A DNA stretch of 64,000 nt from Gammaproteobacteria bacterium (GTDB lineage Bacteria > Pseudomonadota > Gammaproteobacteria > Xanthomonadales > SZUA-36). Positions within the stretch are counted from its first letter, which is position 1. Each line of letters starts with the position of its first letter. Below the pieces are notes generated by a model. The model saw only the letters and a program-made list of their open reading frames with translations. It was not told the origin of the DNA and did not search any database. Position numbers and translations under genes: made by a program. The stretch is from assembly GCA_030426265.1 (NCBI GenBank), contig JAUHYP010000009.1, forward strand, positions 1-64,000, given 5' to 3'. Positions 53,661-63,748 of the stretch are shown one piece after another.

Positions 53661-54995
53661 TCAGGGGCGCTGGTGGCGCAACTGGCCGGCCACCCAGGTG
53701 GCCTGCACCGCCCGGTCGTCGCCCAGGGTGATCTGCACGAACAGGGCCTCTTCCAGGCTGTCGACGAACGCCATGCGGTGGGTGACCAGGGGCGTGGACT
53801 TCATGTCCAGGACCACGAGGTCGGCCTCCATGCCCGGGGCGATGTGGCCGACCCTGTCTTCCAGGCACATCGCGCGCGCCGAGCCCCGCGTAGCGAGGTA
53901 GAAGGCCTCGCCGGCGGTGAGCGCTTGGCCGTGCACCCGGGCCGCCTGGTAGGCCTCGCTGAGCGTCTGCAGGATCGAGAAGGACGTACCGGCCCCCAGG
54001 TCCGTGCCGATGCCGACGTTGACGGGCCGCTCCTGGTTCACGGCACGGAACAGGTCCAGCGCGCCGCTGCCCAGGAAGGCGTTCGAAGTGGGGCAGTGCG
54101 CGATGGCCGCGCCGCAGTCGTGCAGGCGGCCCAGTTCCGGTTCGGACAGGTGGATGCCGTGGCCGAAGAGGGCGCGCGGCCCGCACAGCCCGGCGTGGTC
54201 GTAGACGTCGAGATAGCCCGCCCGCTCGGAAAAGAGCTGCCGGACCCATTCGATTTCGCCCGGGGTTTCCGAGAGGTGCGTCTGCAGGTAGCAGTCCGGG
54301 AACTCACGCCAGAGCTCACCGGCCGCGGCGAGCTGTTCGGCGGTGCTCGTGGGTGCGAAGCGCGGTGATATGGCGTACATCAGCCGGTCCTGGCCGTGCC
54401 AGCGTTCGATCAGGGCCTTCGAGTCGTCGTAGCCGGACCGGGCGGTGTCGAGCAGGTCCTCCGGCGCATGGCGGTTCATCAGCAGCTTGCCCGCCGCCAG
54501 GCGAAGACCCAGGCGCTGCGCCTCCTCGAACAGGGCGTCGACCGATTCGGGATGGACGGTGCAGTACACGCAACTGGTGGTCACGCCGTTGCGCAGGCAC
54601 TCGGCGAGAAACACCCTCGCGACCGTGCTCGCGAAGGCCTTGTCGGCGAACCGGCGTTCGGTGGGATAGCTGTAGCGCTCCAGCCATTCGAGCAGCCCTT
54701 CGCCGAAGGCCCCGATCATCGGCACCTGGGGGAAGTGGACGTGGGTGTCGATGAACCCGGCGGAAATCAGGGCGTCGGGCCCGTAGTCGTGAATGTCGAT
54801 GCCTGGCGGCAGTTCCGGCAGGATTGCGTCGGCCGGGCCGAAATGGGTGACGAGGCCGCCGCCCATCGCCACGATGGCGTCCGGTTCGTACACCAGGGTG
54901 TCCTCGACGCCGTGCGCGAAGGCATCGCCGGTGAACGTGATGGCGGGGCCACGAATGGCCCGGTCGGGCGCGCCGGGGGTCGCTGTCGCTTGCAT
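53661..54995 (-). CDS. guaD: Guanine deaminase
   Basis: The 444-residue amidohydrolase converts guanine to xanthine. It has GFIDTHVHFPQ (His85, His87), the guanine-deaminase segment RFADKAFASTVARVFLAECL with NGVTTSCVYCTVHPES, KLLMNRHAPEDL, and metal or proton residues in QTHLSETPGEIEWV, HGIHLSEPELG, and IGTDLGAGTSFSILQTL. The length is normal. It stands about 160 nt upstream of the cobalamin adenosyltransferase gene and is divergent from gcvT. Confidence 0.95.
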   Translation of the reverse strand: MQATATPGAPDRAIRGPAITFTGDAFAHGVEDTLVYEPDAIVAMGGGLVTHFGPADAILPELPPGIDIHDYGPDALISAGFIDTHVHFPQVPMIGAFGEGLLEWLERYSYPTERRFADKAFASTVARVFLAECLRNGVTTSCVYCTVHPESVDALFEEAQRLGLRLAAGKLLMNRHAPEDLLDTARSGYDDSKALIERWHGQDRLMYAISPRFAPTSTAEQLAAAGELWREFPDCYLQTHLSETPGEIEWVRQLFSERAGYLDVYDHAGLCGPRALFGHGIHLSEPELGRLHDCGAAIAHCPTSNAFLGSGALDLFRAVNQERPVNVGIGTDLGAGTSFSILQTLSEAYQAARVHGQALTAGEAFYLATRGSARAMCLEDRVGHIAPGMEADLVVLDMKSTPLVTHRMAFVDSLEEALFVQITLGDDRAVQATWVAGQLRHQRP

Positions 54996-55096
54996 ACACC
55001 GATGCTACTCCAATGGGCGCGCGCACGGCGTCGGCACATCCGCCTTCGGAGGCGTCGTTCACCGGCCTGAAAGGGCGCTTTGCTGACGCCCGGGGA

Positions 55097-55124
55097 TTGA
55101 ATCCGCGCGCCCGCGGCGTATAGT
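55097..55124 (+). promoter_or_regulatory. Sigma70-type promoter of gcvT
   Basis: TTGAAT (55097-55102), a 16-nt spacer and TATAGT (55119-55124) make one of the best consensus matches in the window, 46 nt before the gcvT ATG. No glycine-riboswitch aptamer is evident in the short leader. Confidence 0.7.
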
Positions 55125-55170
55125 GGCGGCCCCTGACGACGACCCGCGCCACGCCCCGAGGAGCCCGACC

Positions 55171-56259
55171 ATGGCCCAGACCACGCCCCTGCATGCCGCC
55201 CATCTCGCCGCCGGCGCCCGCATGGTGGATTTCGGCGGCTGGGACATGCCCATCAACTACGGGTCCCAGATCGAGGAGCACCACGCCGTGCGCCAGGACG
55301 CGGGCATGTTCGACGTCTCGCACATGACCATCGTCGACCTGCGCGGCGACCGCACGCGCGCCTTCCTTTCCTACCTGCTGGCCAACGACGTGGCGAAGCT
55401 GCAGGTCCCGGGCAAGGCGCTGTACAGCTGCATGCTGCGCGAGGACGGGGGCGTCATCGACGACCTGATCACCTACTACCTGGCCGAGGACTTCTTTCGC
55501 CTGGTGGTCAATGCCTCGACGCGCGACAAGGACCTGGAATGGATCGAGGACCAGGCCGGCGACTTCGGTGTGTCCGTGACGGAGCGGCCCGAGCTGGCCA
55601 TGATCGCCGTGCAGGGTCCGAACGCGCGTGAGAAGGCCGCGGGCCTGCTCGATCCCGAAGCCGCCCAGGCGGCCCTGGCGCTCAAGCCATTCAACGCCCT
55701 TTCCGCCGGCGACTGGTTCATTGCCCGCACGGGCTACACCGGTGAGGACGGCTTCGAGATCGCCCTGCCGGGCGCGGTCGCCGAAGCGGCCTGGAACGCG
55801 CTGGCGGCCGCCGGGGTGCGACCCTGTGGCCTCGGTGCGCGTGACACGCTGCGCCTGGAAGCCGGCATGAACCTCTACGGCCAGGACATGAACGAAAACG
55901 TCACACCCCTGGAGTCCGGCCTGGCCTGGACCGTGGCTCTGGACGGCGAACGCGACTTCATCGGCCGCGCCGCGCTCGAGCAGCAGAAGGCTTCGGGCGT
56001 CCAACGCAAGCTGGTCGGCCTGGTGCTTGAGGATCGCGGCGTGCTGCGCCACGACCAGGTCGTGCTGAGCGATGCGGGCAAGGGCGTGGTCACCAGCGGG
56101 ACTTTCTCACCGACGCTGTCGAAGGCCATCGCCCTGGCGCGCGTGCCGGTGGGTACCGGCGCCGCGGTGGAAGTGGACATCCGCGGCCGCAAACTCGCGG
56201 CCCGCGTGGTACGCCCGCCCTTCGCGCGCAACGGCCAGGTCTGCGACGGCATCGTCTGA
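55171..56259 (+). CDS. gcvT: Aminomethyltransferase (glycine cleavage T protein)
   Basis: T protein transfers the methylene group from lipoyl-bound aminomethyl to tetrahydrofolate. The 362-residue protein has [52 protein letters not shown] and [20 protein letters not shown], all characteristic. SD GAGGAG lies 9 nt before the ATG at 55171. gcvH follows after 68 nt; gcvP is not in the window. Confidence 0.97.
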   Translation: MAQTTPLHAAHLAAGARMVDFGGWDMPINYGSQIEEHHAVRQDAGMFDVSHMTIVDLRGDRTRAFLSYLLANDVAKLQVPGKALYSCMLREDGGVIDDLITYYLAEDFFRLVVNASTRDKDLEWIEDQAGDFGVSVTERPELAMIAVQGPNAREKAAGLLDPEAAQAALALKPFNALSAGDWFIARTGYTGEDGFEIALPGAVAEAAWNALAAAGVRPCGLGARDTLRLEAGMNLYGQDMNENVTPLESGLAWTVALDGERDFIGRAALEQQKASGVQRKLVGLVLEDRGVLRHDQVVLSDAGKGVVTSGTFSPTLSKAIALARVPVGTGAAVEVDIRGRKLAARVVRPPFARNGQVCDGIV

Positions 56260-56262
56260 GGC

Positions 56263-56290
56263 TTGCACCCGCAGGCTCAGCGTCTAGAAT
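56263..56290 (+). promoter_or_regulatory. Probable promoter of gcvH
   Basis: TTGCAC (56263-56268), 16-nt spacer, TAGAAT (56285-56290), 37 nt before the gcvH ATG. It suggests gcvH can be expressed apart from gcvT. Confidence 0.6.
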
Positions 56291-56327
56291 TTCAGCGACA
56301 ACCCCACCGAGAACGGCGACATCTCCC

Positions 56328-56711
56328 ATGAGCAACGTGCCCGACAACCTGCGCTACACCGAGTCCCACGAATGGGTCGACGACGAGGACGCCAATGCCA
56401 TCCGCATCGGCATCACCGACCACGCCCAGGAGCAGCTGGGGGACCTGGTCTACATCGAGTTGCCGGCCGTCGGTGACGAGTTCGACCAGGGCGACACCTG
56501 CGCCACGGTGGAATCGGTGAAAGCCGCCAGCGACATCTACGCGCCCATCGCGGGCGAAGTGGTGGCGGTGAACGAAGACCTCGAGAACTCGCCGGAACTG
56601 GTCAACAACGACCCCTACGGCACCGGCTGGCTGTTCGCCATCAAGCCGGCCGACCCGTCCGACGTGGACGACCTGCTCGACGCGGAAACTTACGCGCAGC
56701 AGCAGGACTGA
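56328..56711 (+). CDS. gcvH: Glycine cleavage system H protein
   Basis: This 127-residue lipoyl carrier has [35 protein letters not shown] and the lipoylated Lys65 in [14 protein letters not shown]. It also has [20 protein letters not shown]. It shuttles the aminomethyl group between P and T proteins. The gene follows gcvT and has its own likely promoter. It ends 57 nt from the convergent Mpo1-like gene. Confidence 0.98.
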   Translation: MSNVPDNLRYTESHEWVDDEDANAIRIGITDHAQEQLGDLVYIELPAVGDEFDQGDTCATVESVKAASDIYAPIAGEVVAVNEDLENSPELVNNDPYGTGWLFAIKPADPSDVDDLLDAETYAQQQD

Positions 56712-56736
56712 TCGGGGCCGGAAAGCGGGCGACAGG

Positions 56737-56754
56737 GCGGAACTTCGGTTCCGC
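56737..56754. repeat. Palindromic GGAAC/GTTCC element, copy 3 (TTCG loop hairpin)
   Basis: GCGGAAC-TTCG-GTTCCGC, a perfect 7-bp stem with a stable UUCG-type loop, sits between convergent gcvH and the Mpo1-like gene. It is preceded by GGCCGGAAAGCGGG at 56717-56730, recalling the flank of copy 2. It could act as a bidirectional 3'-end structure. Confidence 0.45.
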
Positions 56755-56768
56755 GAGGCCTCTGGCGC

Positions 56769-57239
56769 TCAGAAGTTCAAACCCACACGCCGGTAGACAA
56801 AGGACATCAGCCACGCCGGGCCGATGAGCAGGAACTGCAGGTCCTTGAAGAAGGACGGCTTCTTGCCCTCGATCCTGTGGCCGATGAACTGGCCGATCCA
56901 GGCCAGCACGAACAGCACCAGCGCCACCTGCCACAGCGGCCAGGGGGCATGGGTGTCGACCCAGGCCGCGATCCAGAGCATGGCCAGGTTGTAGGCCAGC
57001 AGCCCCAGGCCGAGAGACACCGAGAGGCTGAAGTAGTAGATCTGCGCCAGGACCAGCACCACGACGGCCCAATTGACCGGCACCGGCCCGACGGACAGGT
57101 CGCCGGGGAATGGAAGGGCCCACAGCAGGGCTACCACCGTCCAGACGATCACCGGCACGCAGATCCAGTGCACCGCCTTGTTGGTGGGGTTGCGGTGGCT
57201 TTCGCCGTATTCGTCCAGCAGGGCGGCCAGGCGGCTCAT
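56769..57239 (-). CDS. Mpo1/DUF962-family membrane protein
   Basis: The 156-residue integral membrane protein has the family's His motifs: [18 protein letters not shown] near the N-terminus and [20 protein letters not shown] towards the C-terminus, with four hydrophobic helices between. Yeast Mpo1 is a dioxygenase acting on 2-hydroxy fatty acids with Fe bound by such histidines. A similar role in bacteria is inferred. Its ATG overlaps the purC stop (ATGA). Confidence 0.88.
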   Translation of the reverse strand: MSRLAALLDEYGESHRNPTNKAVHWICVPVIVWTVVALLWALPFPGDLSVGPVPVNWAVVVLVLAQIYYFSLSVSLGLGLLAYNLAMLWIAAWVDTHAPWPLWQVALVLFVLAWIGQFIGHRIEGKKPSFFKDLQFLLIGPAWLMSFVYRRVGLNF

Positions 57240-58120
57240 GCCAGCCCCTCCATCACCTGACCCTCCATCAGTTGCACCACCTTTTCGTACTGCTGCCGCG
57301 TGTGTTCGATCAGCTCCGCCGGCACGCTTGGCCCCGGGGGCGTCTTGTCCCAGTCCAGCGTCTCCAGGTAGTCGCGGATGATCTGCTTGTCGAAGCTCGG
57401 CGGGCTGGTGCCCGGCGCGTAGGCGTCCGCAGGCCAGTAGCGAGAGGAATCAGGCGTGAGCACCTCGTCCATCACGTGCAGGACGCCGTTCGCGTCCAGG
57501 CCGAACTCGAACTTGGTGTCGGCGATGATCACGCCCCGGGCCTCGGCGTGGCGGGCGGCGGTGTCGTACAGGCGGAGACTCACATCCCGCACCTCATTCG
57601 CGCGTTCTTCGCCGACCAGGCTCACGATGTGTTCGAAGCTCACGTTCTCGTCGTGGTCGCCCACGGCGGCCTTGGTGGAAGGCGTGAACAGCACCTCCGG
57701 CAGCCGGTCTGCCTGGCGCAGGCCCTCCGGCAAGGGGATGCCGCAGAGCGCGCCGGTGGCCCGGTAGTCCTTCCAGCCCGAACCGATCAGGTAGCCGCGA
57801 ACGATGGCCTCGACCGGCAGGGCCTGCAGCCGCTTGACCAGCATGGAGCGGGGGGCCAGCCGCGCCGCGAGTTCCGCATCGCCCAGCACCTCCGCGAGAT
57901 CGAGGTCGTGGGCCAGGTGGTTGGGGACGATGTCGCCCAGCAGTTCGAACCAGAAGCGCGAGATGTGCGTCAGCATCTCGCCCTTGCCCGGAATCGGGTC
58001 CGGCAGCACCACGTCGAAGGCCGAAAGCCGGTCGGAGGCCACCATCAGCAGGTGGTCCTCGCCCACGGCGAAGCAGTCGCGCACCTTGCCCTGGTGGACC
58101 AGGGGCAGGGTGGTGATCAT
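57236..58120 (-). CDS. purC: Phosphoribosylaminoimidazole-succinocarboxamide synthase PurC
   Basis: PurC joins CAIR and aspartate in purine synthesis. The 294-residue protein belongs to the longer yeast-like type: [89 protein letters not shown]. The ATG at 58120 matches the family N-terminus; in-frame codons up to 58240 are upstream of it. It is coupled to the Mpo1-like gene, an unexpected partner. Confidence 0.97.
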   Translation of the reverse strand: MITTLPLVHQGKVRDCFAVGEDHLLMVASDRLSAFDVVLPDPIPGKGEMLTHISRFWFELLGDIVPNHLAHDLDLAEVLGDAELAARLAPRSMLVKRLQALPVEAIVRGYLIGSGWKDYRATGALCGIPLPEGLRQADRLPEVLFTPSTKAAVGDHDENVSFEHIVSLVGEERANEVRDVSLRLYDTAARHAEARGVIIADTKFEFGLDANGVLHVMDEVLTPDSSRYWPADAYAPGTSPPSFDKQIIRDYLETLDWDKTPPGPSVPAELIEHTRQQYEKVVQLMEGQVMEGLA

Positions 58121-58244
58121 GGCGGTGTCGTAGGGGGCGTGCACGGCGTCGGGATCCCGGGGCGTCGGTGCGGGGATTATAGACGCAAGGGCCGCGGAAC
58201 GAGCCCGCATCGCGGCGCGACGCAGCCTCGCCTGGAACATGGGC

Positions 58245-58832
58245 TCAGACCACTTCCAGCCAGTCCGGCCGGTGCACCAGGCACAGGGCCACCACCAGCA
58301 GCAACAGCGGCAACAGCACCACGGCGGTGAAGGAGAAGATCACGGTCAGCTCCATGATCCCGAGGATCAGGCTGAGCGCGCCCAGCAGCGTGAACAGGGC
58401 CGGCAGCTGGGCGCGGTCACGCAGCAGGAGCACGGCGATCACGATGTCGACGAGGCCGAACAGCACCAGCAAGGGCAGCCAGAACGCCATGGCCAGGACC
58501 GTGACGACGTCTCCGTCCAGGAACCAGCCCGTGAGGGCGATGAAGAAGAGGCCGAAGTGGAACAGCAGCGTCAGGCCGACCAGCACCAGCAGCGGAATGT
58601 CCAGCGTCCGGTAACTCAAGCGCTCGCGAAGGTAGTCGCGCAGGGCGAGGTAGGCCCAGGCGGCGGCCAGGCCCAGGGCCAGGAACAGCAGATCCGCGAA
58701 GCTGGGACCGCCGTCGAGCGGGTGGCGACCGGTCAGGCCCACCCGGACGAGATCCTGCAGCCACAGCAGCGGCAGGCCGATGGCGGCGGCCAGTGCGGCC
58801 ATTGCGGGGAGTCGGAAGTCACGATCGGTCAT
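58245..58832 (-). CDS. Small multi-pass membrane protein (partner of YozG-like regulator)
   Basis: A 195-residue protein with about five or six hydrophobic segments ([91 protein letters not shown]). There is no enzyme motif. Pairing of a small helical membrane protein with a YozG-like HTH protein resembles the DUF2975-XRE modules of many bacteria, but its sequence is not clearly DUF2975. SD GGAG is 8 nt before the ATG. It follows the HTH gene by 36 nt. Confidence 0.72.
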   Translation of the reverse strand: MTDRDFRLPAMAALAAAIGLPLLWLQDLVRVGLTGRHPLDGGPSFADLLFLALGLAAAWAYLALRDYLRERLSYRTLDIPLLVLVGLTLLFHFGLFFIALTGWFLDGDVVTVLAMAFWLPLLVLFGLVDIVIAVLLLRDRAQLPALFTLLGALSLILGIMELTVIFSFTAVVLLPLLLLVVALCLVHRPDWLEVV

Positions 58833-58868
58833 GGCAGTCTCCGGTTCAGGGTCGGGCGTCACGTTGCG

Positions 58869-59087
58869 TCAGTCGGGCGCGCCGTCATCGACGTATTCGA
58901 GGAGGTCGCCGGGTTGGCAGTCCAGTGCCCGGCAGATGGCCTCGAGGGTCTGGAAGCGAATGCCACGCACCCGGCCGTTCTTGAGCAGCGACAGGTTGGT
59001 GAGGGAGATGCCCACCTGCTGGGACAACTCCGTCAGGGACATCTTGCGCCGCGCCATGGCCACGTCCAGGTTCACGATGATGGGCAT
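58869..59087 (-). CDS. YozG-like XRE-family HTH regulator
   Basis: The 72-residue protein consists almost only of a Cro/CI helix-turn-helix: MARRKMSLTELSQQVGISLT, NLSLLKNGRVRGIRFQTLEA then ICRALDCQPGDLLEY. This matches the HTH_26/YozG family. It probably represses its own promoter, which contains a striking AT palindrome (59124-59135), and controls the downstream membrane protein gene. Confidence 0.9.
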   Translation of the reverse strand: MPIIVNLDVAMARRKMSLTELSQQVGISLTNLSLLKNGRVRGIRFQTLEAICRALDCQPGDLLEYVDDGAPD

Positions 59088-59095
59088 CCATTCTT

Positions 59096-59150
59096 CCGAA
59101 TTATTTACGCAAAACAGTTATTATTTTATATAAAACATAAAACATGGGTT
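59096..59150 (-). promoter_or_regulatory. AT-rich promoter/operator of the XRE-membrane protein pair
   Basis: This is the most AT-rich patch in the window. It contains the perfect 12-nt palindrome TTTTATATAAAA (59124-59135), beside ATAAAACATAAAAC (direct repeat of ATAAAAC, 59130-59143). On the minus strand it would supply -10-like TATAAAAT or TAAATAAT about 20-45 nt before the regulator ATG at 59087. The palindrome is a candidate operator for the HTH protein. Confidence 0.55.
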
Positions 59151-59269
59151 TGCAAGCACCCATGATTGCCGCGTGCGGCCCGCTGCGGCTGACGTTGCCC
59201 CCGAACTCGACCGTGAAGGTGGCGGCCCGCCGGCTTTGAACCCGGGCCGGCGGCCCCCACATCTGGCGG

Positions 59270-60097
59270 ATGAGCGCTTCGTCCTTCCCCATTCCCCGCC
59301 ACTGGTGGGGAAAGATCATTCTCGGCCTGTTTGGCCTGGTCAAAGGCGGCCTGTCGGGCGCCTTCATCGGTGTGTTCCTGGGCCATTTCGTCGACAGGAT
59401 GATCTTCGGCGTCACCGGCAAGGAGCGCACCCGGCGCATCTTCTTCACCTCACTGTTCGCCTGCCTGGGCCGCGTGAACAAGGCCGACGGCCGGGTGACG
59501 GAAGCGGAGATCGCCTCGGCGCAGAACCTGATGCAGCGCCTGGAACTCGATGCCGACGAACGGCGCATGGCCATCGAGGCCTTCAACCTGGGGAAGGCTG
59601 CGGACTTCGACCTGGAAGGCGAACTGCAGGAATTCATCGGCTACACGCGCATGCGCGGCGACCTCAGGCAGATGTTCATGGAGGTGTTGCTGGAGGGCGC
59701 GGCCCTGGACGGGCAGATCTCGGCCGCCGAGCGCGACGTACTGGTGCGCGTGGCCAACGCCATCCAGATTCCGCCGATGATCTTCCACGCCATGTACAAC
59801 GCATTCACCGCCAGCCACGGGCCCGGCGGCCACGGCTGGGGAGCGGGCCACGGCCATGCGCGCGGCCCGGCGAGTTCCGCGCCCAGTCTCGACCAGGACT
59901 ACGCCGCCCTGGGCATCACCCGCGAGGCCAGCGAGCCGGAAATCAAGCGGGCTTATCGCAAGCTGGTCGGCCAGTACCACCCCGATCGTCTCGTATCGCA
60001 GGGCCTGCCCGAGGAGATGATGGAGAAGGCCAAGGAACGGGTGCGCGACATCAACCTCGCCTACGACCGCATCAAGGCGGCGCGCGGGATCAAGTGA
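59270..60097 (+). CDS. djlA: DjlA-like co-chaperone (TerB plus DnaJ domain)
   Basis: The 275-residue membrane-anchored J-protein has an N-terminal glycine-zipper-like hydrophobic segment ([20 protein letters not shown]), a TerB-like helical domain ([18 protein letters not shown] and [19 protein letters not shown]), a His/Gly-rich linker ([17 protein letters not shown]) and a C-terminal J-domain with HPD at 237-239 (YHPDR). It stimulates DnaK at the inner membrane. The order of domains is that of DjlA. Confidence 0.92.
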   Translation: MSASSFPIPRHWWGKIILGLFGLVKGGLSGAFIGVFLGHFVDRMIFGVTGKERTRRIFFTSLFACLGRVNKADGRVTEAEIASAQNLMQRLELDADERRMAIEAFNLGKAADFDLEGELQEFIGYTRMRGDLRQMFMEVLLEGAALDGQISAAERDVLVRVANAIQIPPMIFHAMYNAFTASHGPGGHGWGAGHGHARGPASSAPSLDQDYAALGITREASEPEIKRAYRKLVGQYHPDRLVSQGLPEEMMEKAKERVRDINLAYDRIKAARGIK

Positions 60098-60197
60098 CCG
60101 GAGTGGGTCGAGCCCCCGCCGCGGCGAAGGCCAATCCCCGGTTCCATCAAGTACACTGTGCGCGCCGCGCCGCCCCGACACACTGGAACGTCCGATC

Positions 60198-60863
60198 ATG
60201 AAGCAGACACCGGTCATCGCGCCCTCGATCCTCTCCGCCGATTTCGCCCGCCTGGGCGAGGACACGGCCGCCGTACTGGCCGCCGGCGCGGACTGGGTCC
60301 ACTTCGACGTGATGGACAACCACTATGTCCCCAACCTGACCTTCGGGCCGATGATCTGCAGTGCGCTGCGCGACTACGGCATCGAGGCGCCCATCGACGT
60401 CCACCTGATGGTGGAGCCGGTGGACGCCATGATCGAACAGTTCGCGAAGGCGGGCGCCACCCGGATCAGCTTTCATCCCGAAGCCACCCGCCATCTCGAC
60501 CGGTCCATTGAACTGATCCGCGACCTGGGCGCCCAGCCCGGCCTGGTGCTGAACCCGTCCACCCCGGTCGGCGTGCTGGAATGGGCGCTGGAGCGCCTGG
60601 ACATGGTGCTGCTGATGACGGTGAACCCCGGCTACGGGGGCCAGTCCTTCATTCCCTACGTCATGGACAAGATCCGTTGCGTGCGCGCGCTGATCGACGA
60701 GTCAGGGCGGGACGTCCGCCTCGAGGTCGACGGCGGGGTGAAGGTCGACAACATCGGCGAGATCTTCGAGGCCGGCGCCGACACCTTCGTCGCCGGATCA
60801 GCCATTTTCGGCAGCGACGACTACGCGGCGACCATCGCCGCCATGCGTGATCAGTTGGGCTGA
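60198..60863 (+). CDS. rpe: Ribulose-phosphate 3-epimerase
   Basis: This 221-residue TIM-barrel enzyme interconverts ribulose-5-phosphate and xylulose-5-phosphate. Signature segments are [66 protein letters not shown] and [19 protein letters not shown]. Metal ligand His and catalytic Asp pairs are in place. A TACACT hexamer at 60152-60157 could be its -10. Confidence 0.97.
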   Translation: MKQTPVIAPSILSADFARLGEDTAAVLAAGADWVHFDVMDNHYVPNLTFGPMICSALRDYGIEAPIDVHLMVEPVDAMIEQFAKAGATRISFHPEATRHLDRSIELIRDLGAQPGLVLNPSTPVGVLEWALERLDMVLLMTVNPGYGGQSFIPYVMDKIRCVRALIDESGRDVRLEVDGGVKVDNIGEIFEAGADTFVAGSAIFGSDDYAATIAAMRDQLG

Positions 60864-60869
60864 CCCGCC

Positions 60870-61466
60870 CTACAAGCCGCTCCTGGGTCCGGTGACGGCC
60901 ACCACCTCGTCGCCATCGATCGGCACCGCCGTCACCACCAGCCGCAAGGGCCCGCCCGCCGTCGGCGCGTCGAAGGGATAGCAGGTCACCAGCGTGAGCT
61001 GGTCCCGGTCCTGGCGCGTGGCGAGTTCCTGGTAGCGGCTGTCGACAATGTCCATCCAGGCCACCCGGTAGGCGCGCAGCCGCGCCCCGTCCCACAACGT
61101 CAGCCGGTCGCCGGATTCCAGGTCCCGCAGAGCGGTGAAATGCGTGTCGCGGTGCCCGCTGAGAATCACGTCCTTGCCCGAGACCGGGGTCAGCGTCGCC
61201 GGCCCCCAGGCGAGATTGCGGCCCGAAGCGCCCTCCAGGACGAGCTGGCGCAGGCCCAGTCGCGGAATCTCCAGCACGCCCACGGGCGCGGTGTCGGCCC
61301 AGGGCCAGGGTTTCGGCGCAACCTCACCCGCCTGGCGGGCCTGCCAGGATCGCTCCAGCAGGTACTGGCCCAGCGCGGCCTTGGCGGGCACCCAGGCGGC
61401 CTGGGCCGAGAAGAAAAATGCGGCGGCGAGAACCGCCGCCGCGAAGGGCCGGTGGCGAATGTTCAC
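60870..61466 (-). CDS. Class GN-type sortase of the proteobacterial dedicated sortase system
   Basis: This 198-residue membrane-anchored transpeptidase has an N-terminal signal anchor (AAAVLAAAFFFSAQAAW) and the catalytic triad: His105 (SGHRDTHFTAL), Cys162 (LTLVTCYPF) and Arg175 (GPLRLVV). It begins with GTG overlapping the stop of its substrate gene by 4 nt (GTGA). Gram-negative GN sortases come as a one-sortase, one-substrate pair with a two-component system, as seen here. Confidence 0.93.
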   Translation of the reverse strand: MNIRHRPFAAAVLAAAFFFSAQAAWVPAKAALGQYLLERSWQARQAGEVAPKPWPWADTAPVGVLEIPRLGLRQLVLEGASGRNLAWGPATLTPVSGKDVILSGHRDTHFTALRDLESGDRLTLWDGARLRAYRVAWMDIVDSRYQELATRQDRDQLTLVTCYPFDAPTAGGPLRLVVTAVPIDGDEVVAVTGPRSGL

Positions 61467-63748
61467 GGACGGGGCAGGAGGAGGCCCCGGAACCAGGACA
61501 CCGGCGAGCGGAACGGGGGGCGGCCAGGCGCATCCGGAGCGCCGCGACGCAGCCAGGCCACGTTGCCGAAGGGCCGCAGGAACAGCCCGCCGGACACGGC
61601 CAGTACCAGCAGTGACAGCGCGAGCTGCGTTTTCCAGCCGGTCGCCGTGGCGGGAAAGGCCGATCCCTGCGTGCTGCCGGCCGGCAACAGGCTGGGTACG
61701 TCGACGCCGGCGAGCGGCGCGCCCTGGGGGCGGGCCGGGGTGCGGTCGACGGCCACCAGGCTGGTCCACGGAGTGAGCAGGCCATGGGCGAGGGCGACCG
61801 TGGTGATTTCCTGTTCCATGACCGCGGCATCCGCGCCGAACATCATGCTGTCCTGCAGGGACTCGACCTTGCGCCGGGCCCAGAGGGTGGCGAGCGTCTC
61901 GGGACCCTGCTGCGTTTCCGGCCACGCCGCGTGCGCCCAGGGCTGGCCGTTGAGTTCGCCGCACAGTTGCACCTGCTCCGGAACCTCGGGCAACCGCGCG
62001 ACCACCCACAGGGGCTGGCCGGCGTACAGGTCGGGAAGGACTTCGGGGTAGTACTCCGCGTCCACGCCCCAGTCGATGCACAGGTCCGAGACGGCCGGAA
62101 GGCGGATGTAGGCCCACAGGTCGCTCATGCTGTGGGCGACATCCTCCAGTCGGCCGATGTGCGTGTGGTGGCCGCGCCCGATCTCCGCGGCCTTGCGCAT
62201 GAACCAGCCGTTCGGCGCCGACCCGATGCCCACGGTGAACAGGCGGCTGTCGCCGAGCCTGTCGGCGATCTCGGCCAGCAGTTCACGCTCGTTGCCCACG
62301 CTGCCGTCGGTGATGAACACCACCTGGCGAATGCCGTCGGCGCCGGCCTGGGCGTTGCCGGAGTGGGCACGCGCGCCCGTGGCGGAGCCCGAAGATTGCC
62401 GGGGGGGCTGCTTGAGCGCCTGGCGCAGCGCCGGCGCCATCTCCGTGCCGCCGTCCGCGTGCAGTTTGCGAATCCAGGCGCGGGCTTCGGCAAGGTGGCG
62501 CTCGGTCACCGGCACCGACTCGGCGAACAGCGGTTCGGTGATCGAGTTGAACTGCACGAGATTGAACCGATCCCCAGGCTGCAGTTCCTCAAGGGCTTCC
62601 AGCAGGGCGGCGCGGGCCTGTTCGATGGACGCGCCCTGCATGGAGCCGGAGGTGTCGATGACGAAGACCACTTCGCGGGACATGGGGCGCAGGGCCTCGT
62701 CCCGCGGTGGCACGAGCATCAACTGGGCGTAGACCTCGTCGCCGTCGGACCAGGTGGACAGGGCCGATTCCGGGAACAGCCCCAGTTCCGGCGTCCAGCG
62801 CAGTTCGAAGGTTCGGTCCGGGCGCTCTTCCGGGTTCAACAGGGTCACCTGGTAGCCGGACGCCAGGGCCTGGATGTCGACGTCGTGGTGCAGGCTTTCC
62901 ACGGTGGCGAGCGGTACACCGGCCTCGAGGTCCACCTGCAGGTGCAGGCGGTGAGGGTTCCCCTGTTGCAGTGACACGAGTTGGGGGTGGGGGGCGCTGA
63001 CGCCGCTGCCGGGTTGCCGCTCGCTGCCCCAGCGCGGCGTGAAGGTGGTGGGCAGGGCCAGGTGGAAGCTGCCGTCACGCCATTCGACGTTGGCCAGGAA
63101 GCCGATCATCACGTGCACCGTCTCGCCGGGGCCGATGTTGGCCAGGCGCGTGCTGAACTGGTTCTCGCGTTCCTGGCTCACCAGGCTGGCGGTCCGGCCC
63201 TCGGAGCGGGCCTGCTGGTACACCCGTTGCGCGGATTCCCGCTCACGAATCTCACCCTTCAGGACGCGGTCGCCCACCTGGATGGTCAGGCGGTCCACGG
63301 CGGCGCCATCCGGCAGGGGAAAGCGGTAGGTGCCCTCCACCCAGTCGTTACCGTCGTTGCGGAAGCTCTGCAGCACGTGAACCCGCGCCACAAGTCCCGC
63401 CACCTCGGCGTGCAGGGTGGTGTCCAGGGCCAGCACGGTGCGGGCCTGTTCGCCGGCTTCCAGGGTGAGGCCCCAGGCCGCCGCATCCTGGGCGTGGGCG
63501 CTCACCGAGCGCAGCGCCAGCAGGAGCAGGAACACGCCCGCCAGGGTCAGCAGGACGTGGTCCTGCCAGCGCAGGCGGTTGCGGGGCTCGTGCGCTGCCA
63601 CCCGGCGCGGCGATCCGGCACTCGAATCCGGCCAGGGCCCGGCGGTCGGTCCCTGTCGCTGGTAGCGATCCAGGTACTGCTGGGGATGGCGCCGGCGGCT
63701 GTCCGCCTCCAGGCGTTGGAGAATGGTGGGGTGGCGACGGTCGTTCAT
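61463..63748 (-). CDS. VIT/VWA-domain sortase target protein
   Basis: The 761-residue exported protein has a long cytoplasmic N-terminus and an internal signal-anchor (HVLLTLAGVFLLLLALRS, about 70-90). A VIT domain follows (about 95-225, VHVLQSFRNDGNDWVEGTY), then a VWA domain with MIDAS DTSGS at 365-369. The C-terminal sorting signal is FPATATGW (698-705), a membrane helix (LALSLLVLAVSGGLFL) and basic residues. The sorting motif resembles LPXTG. SD GGAG is 8 nt before the ATG. It is coupled to the sortase. Confidence 0.92.
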   Translation of the reverse strand: MNDRRHPTILQRLEADSRRRHPQQYLDRYQRQGPTAGPWPDSSAGSPRRVAAHEPRNRLRWQDHVLLTLAGVFLLLLALRSVSAHAQDAAAWGLTLEAGEQARTVLALDTTLHAEVAGLVARVHVLQSFRNDGNDWVEGTYRFPLPDGAAVDRLTIQVGDRVLKGEIRERESAQRVYQQARSEGRTASLVSQERENQFSTRLANIGPGETVHVMIGFLANVEWRDGSFHLALPTTFTPRWGSERQPGSGVSAPHPQLVSLQQGNPHRLHLQVDLEAGVPLATVESLHHDVDIQALASGYQVTLLNPEERPDRTFELRWTPELGLFPESALSTWSDGDEVYAQLMLVPPRDEALRPMSREVVFVIDTSGSMQGASIEQARAALLEALEELQPGDRFNLVQFNSITEPLFAESVPVTERHLAEARAWIRKLHADGGTEMAPALRQALKQPPRQSSGSATGARAHSGNAQAGADGIRQVVFITDGSVGNERELLAEIADRLGDSRLFTVGIGSAPNGWFMRKAAEIGRGHHTHIGRLEDVAHSMSDLWAYIRLPAVSDLCIDWGVDAEYYPEVLPDLYAGQPLWVVARLPEVPEQVQLCGELNGQPWAHAAWPETQQGPETLATLWARRKVESLQDSMMFGADAAVMEQEITTVALAHGLLTPWTSLVAVDRTPARPQGAPLAGVDVPSLLPAGSTQGSAFPATATGWKTQLALSLLVLAVSGGLFLRPFGNVAWLRRGAPDAPGRPPFRSPVSWFRGLLLPRP

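Noticed and set aside
55000-55170. Glycine riboswitch upstream of gcvT
   Set aside because: The promoter at 55097-55124 leaves only about 40 nt of leader, too short for the aptamer, and no aptamer motifs were seen.
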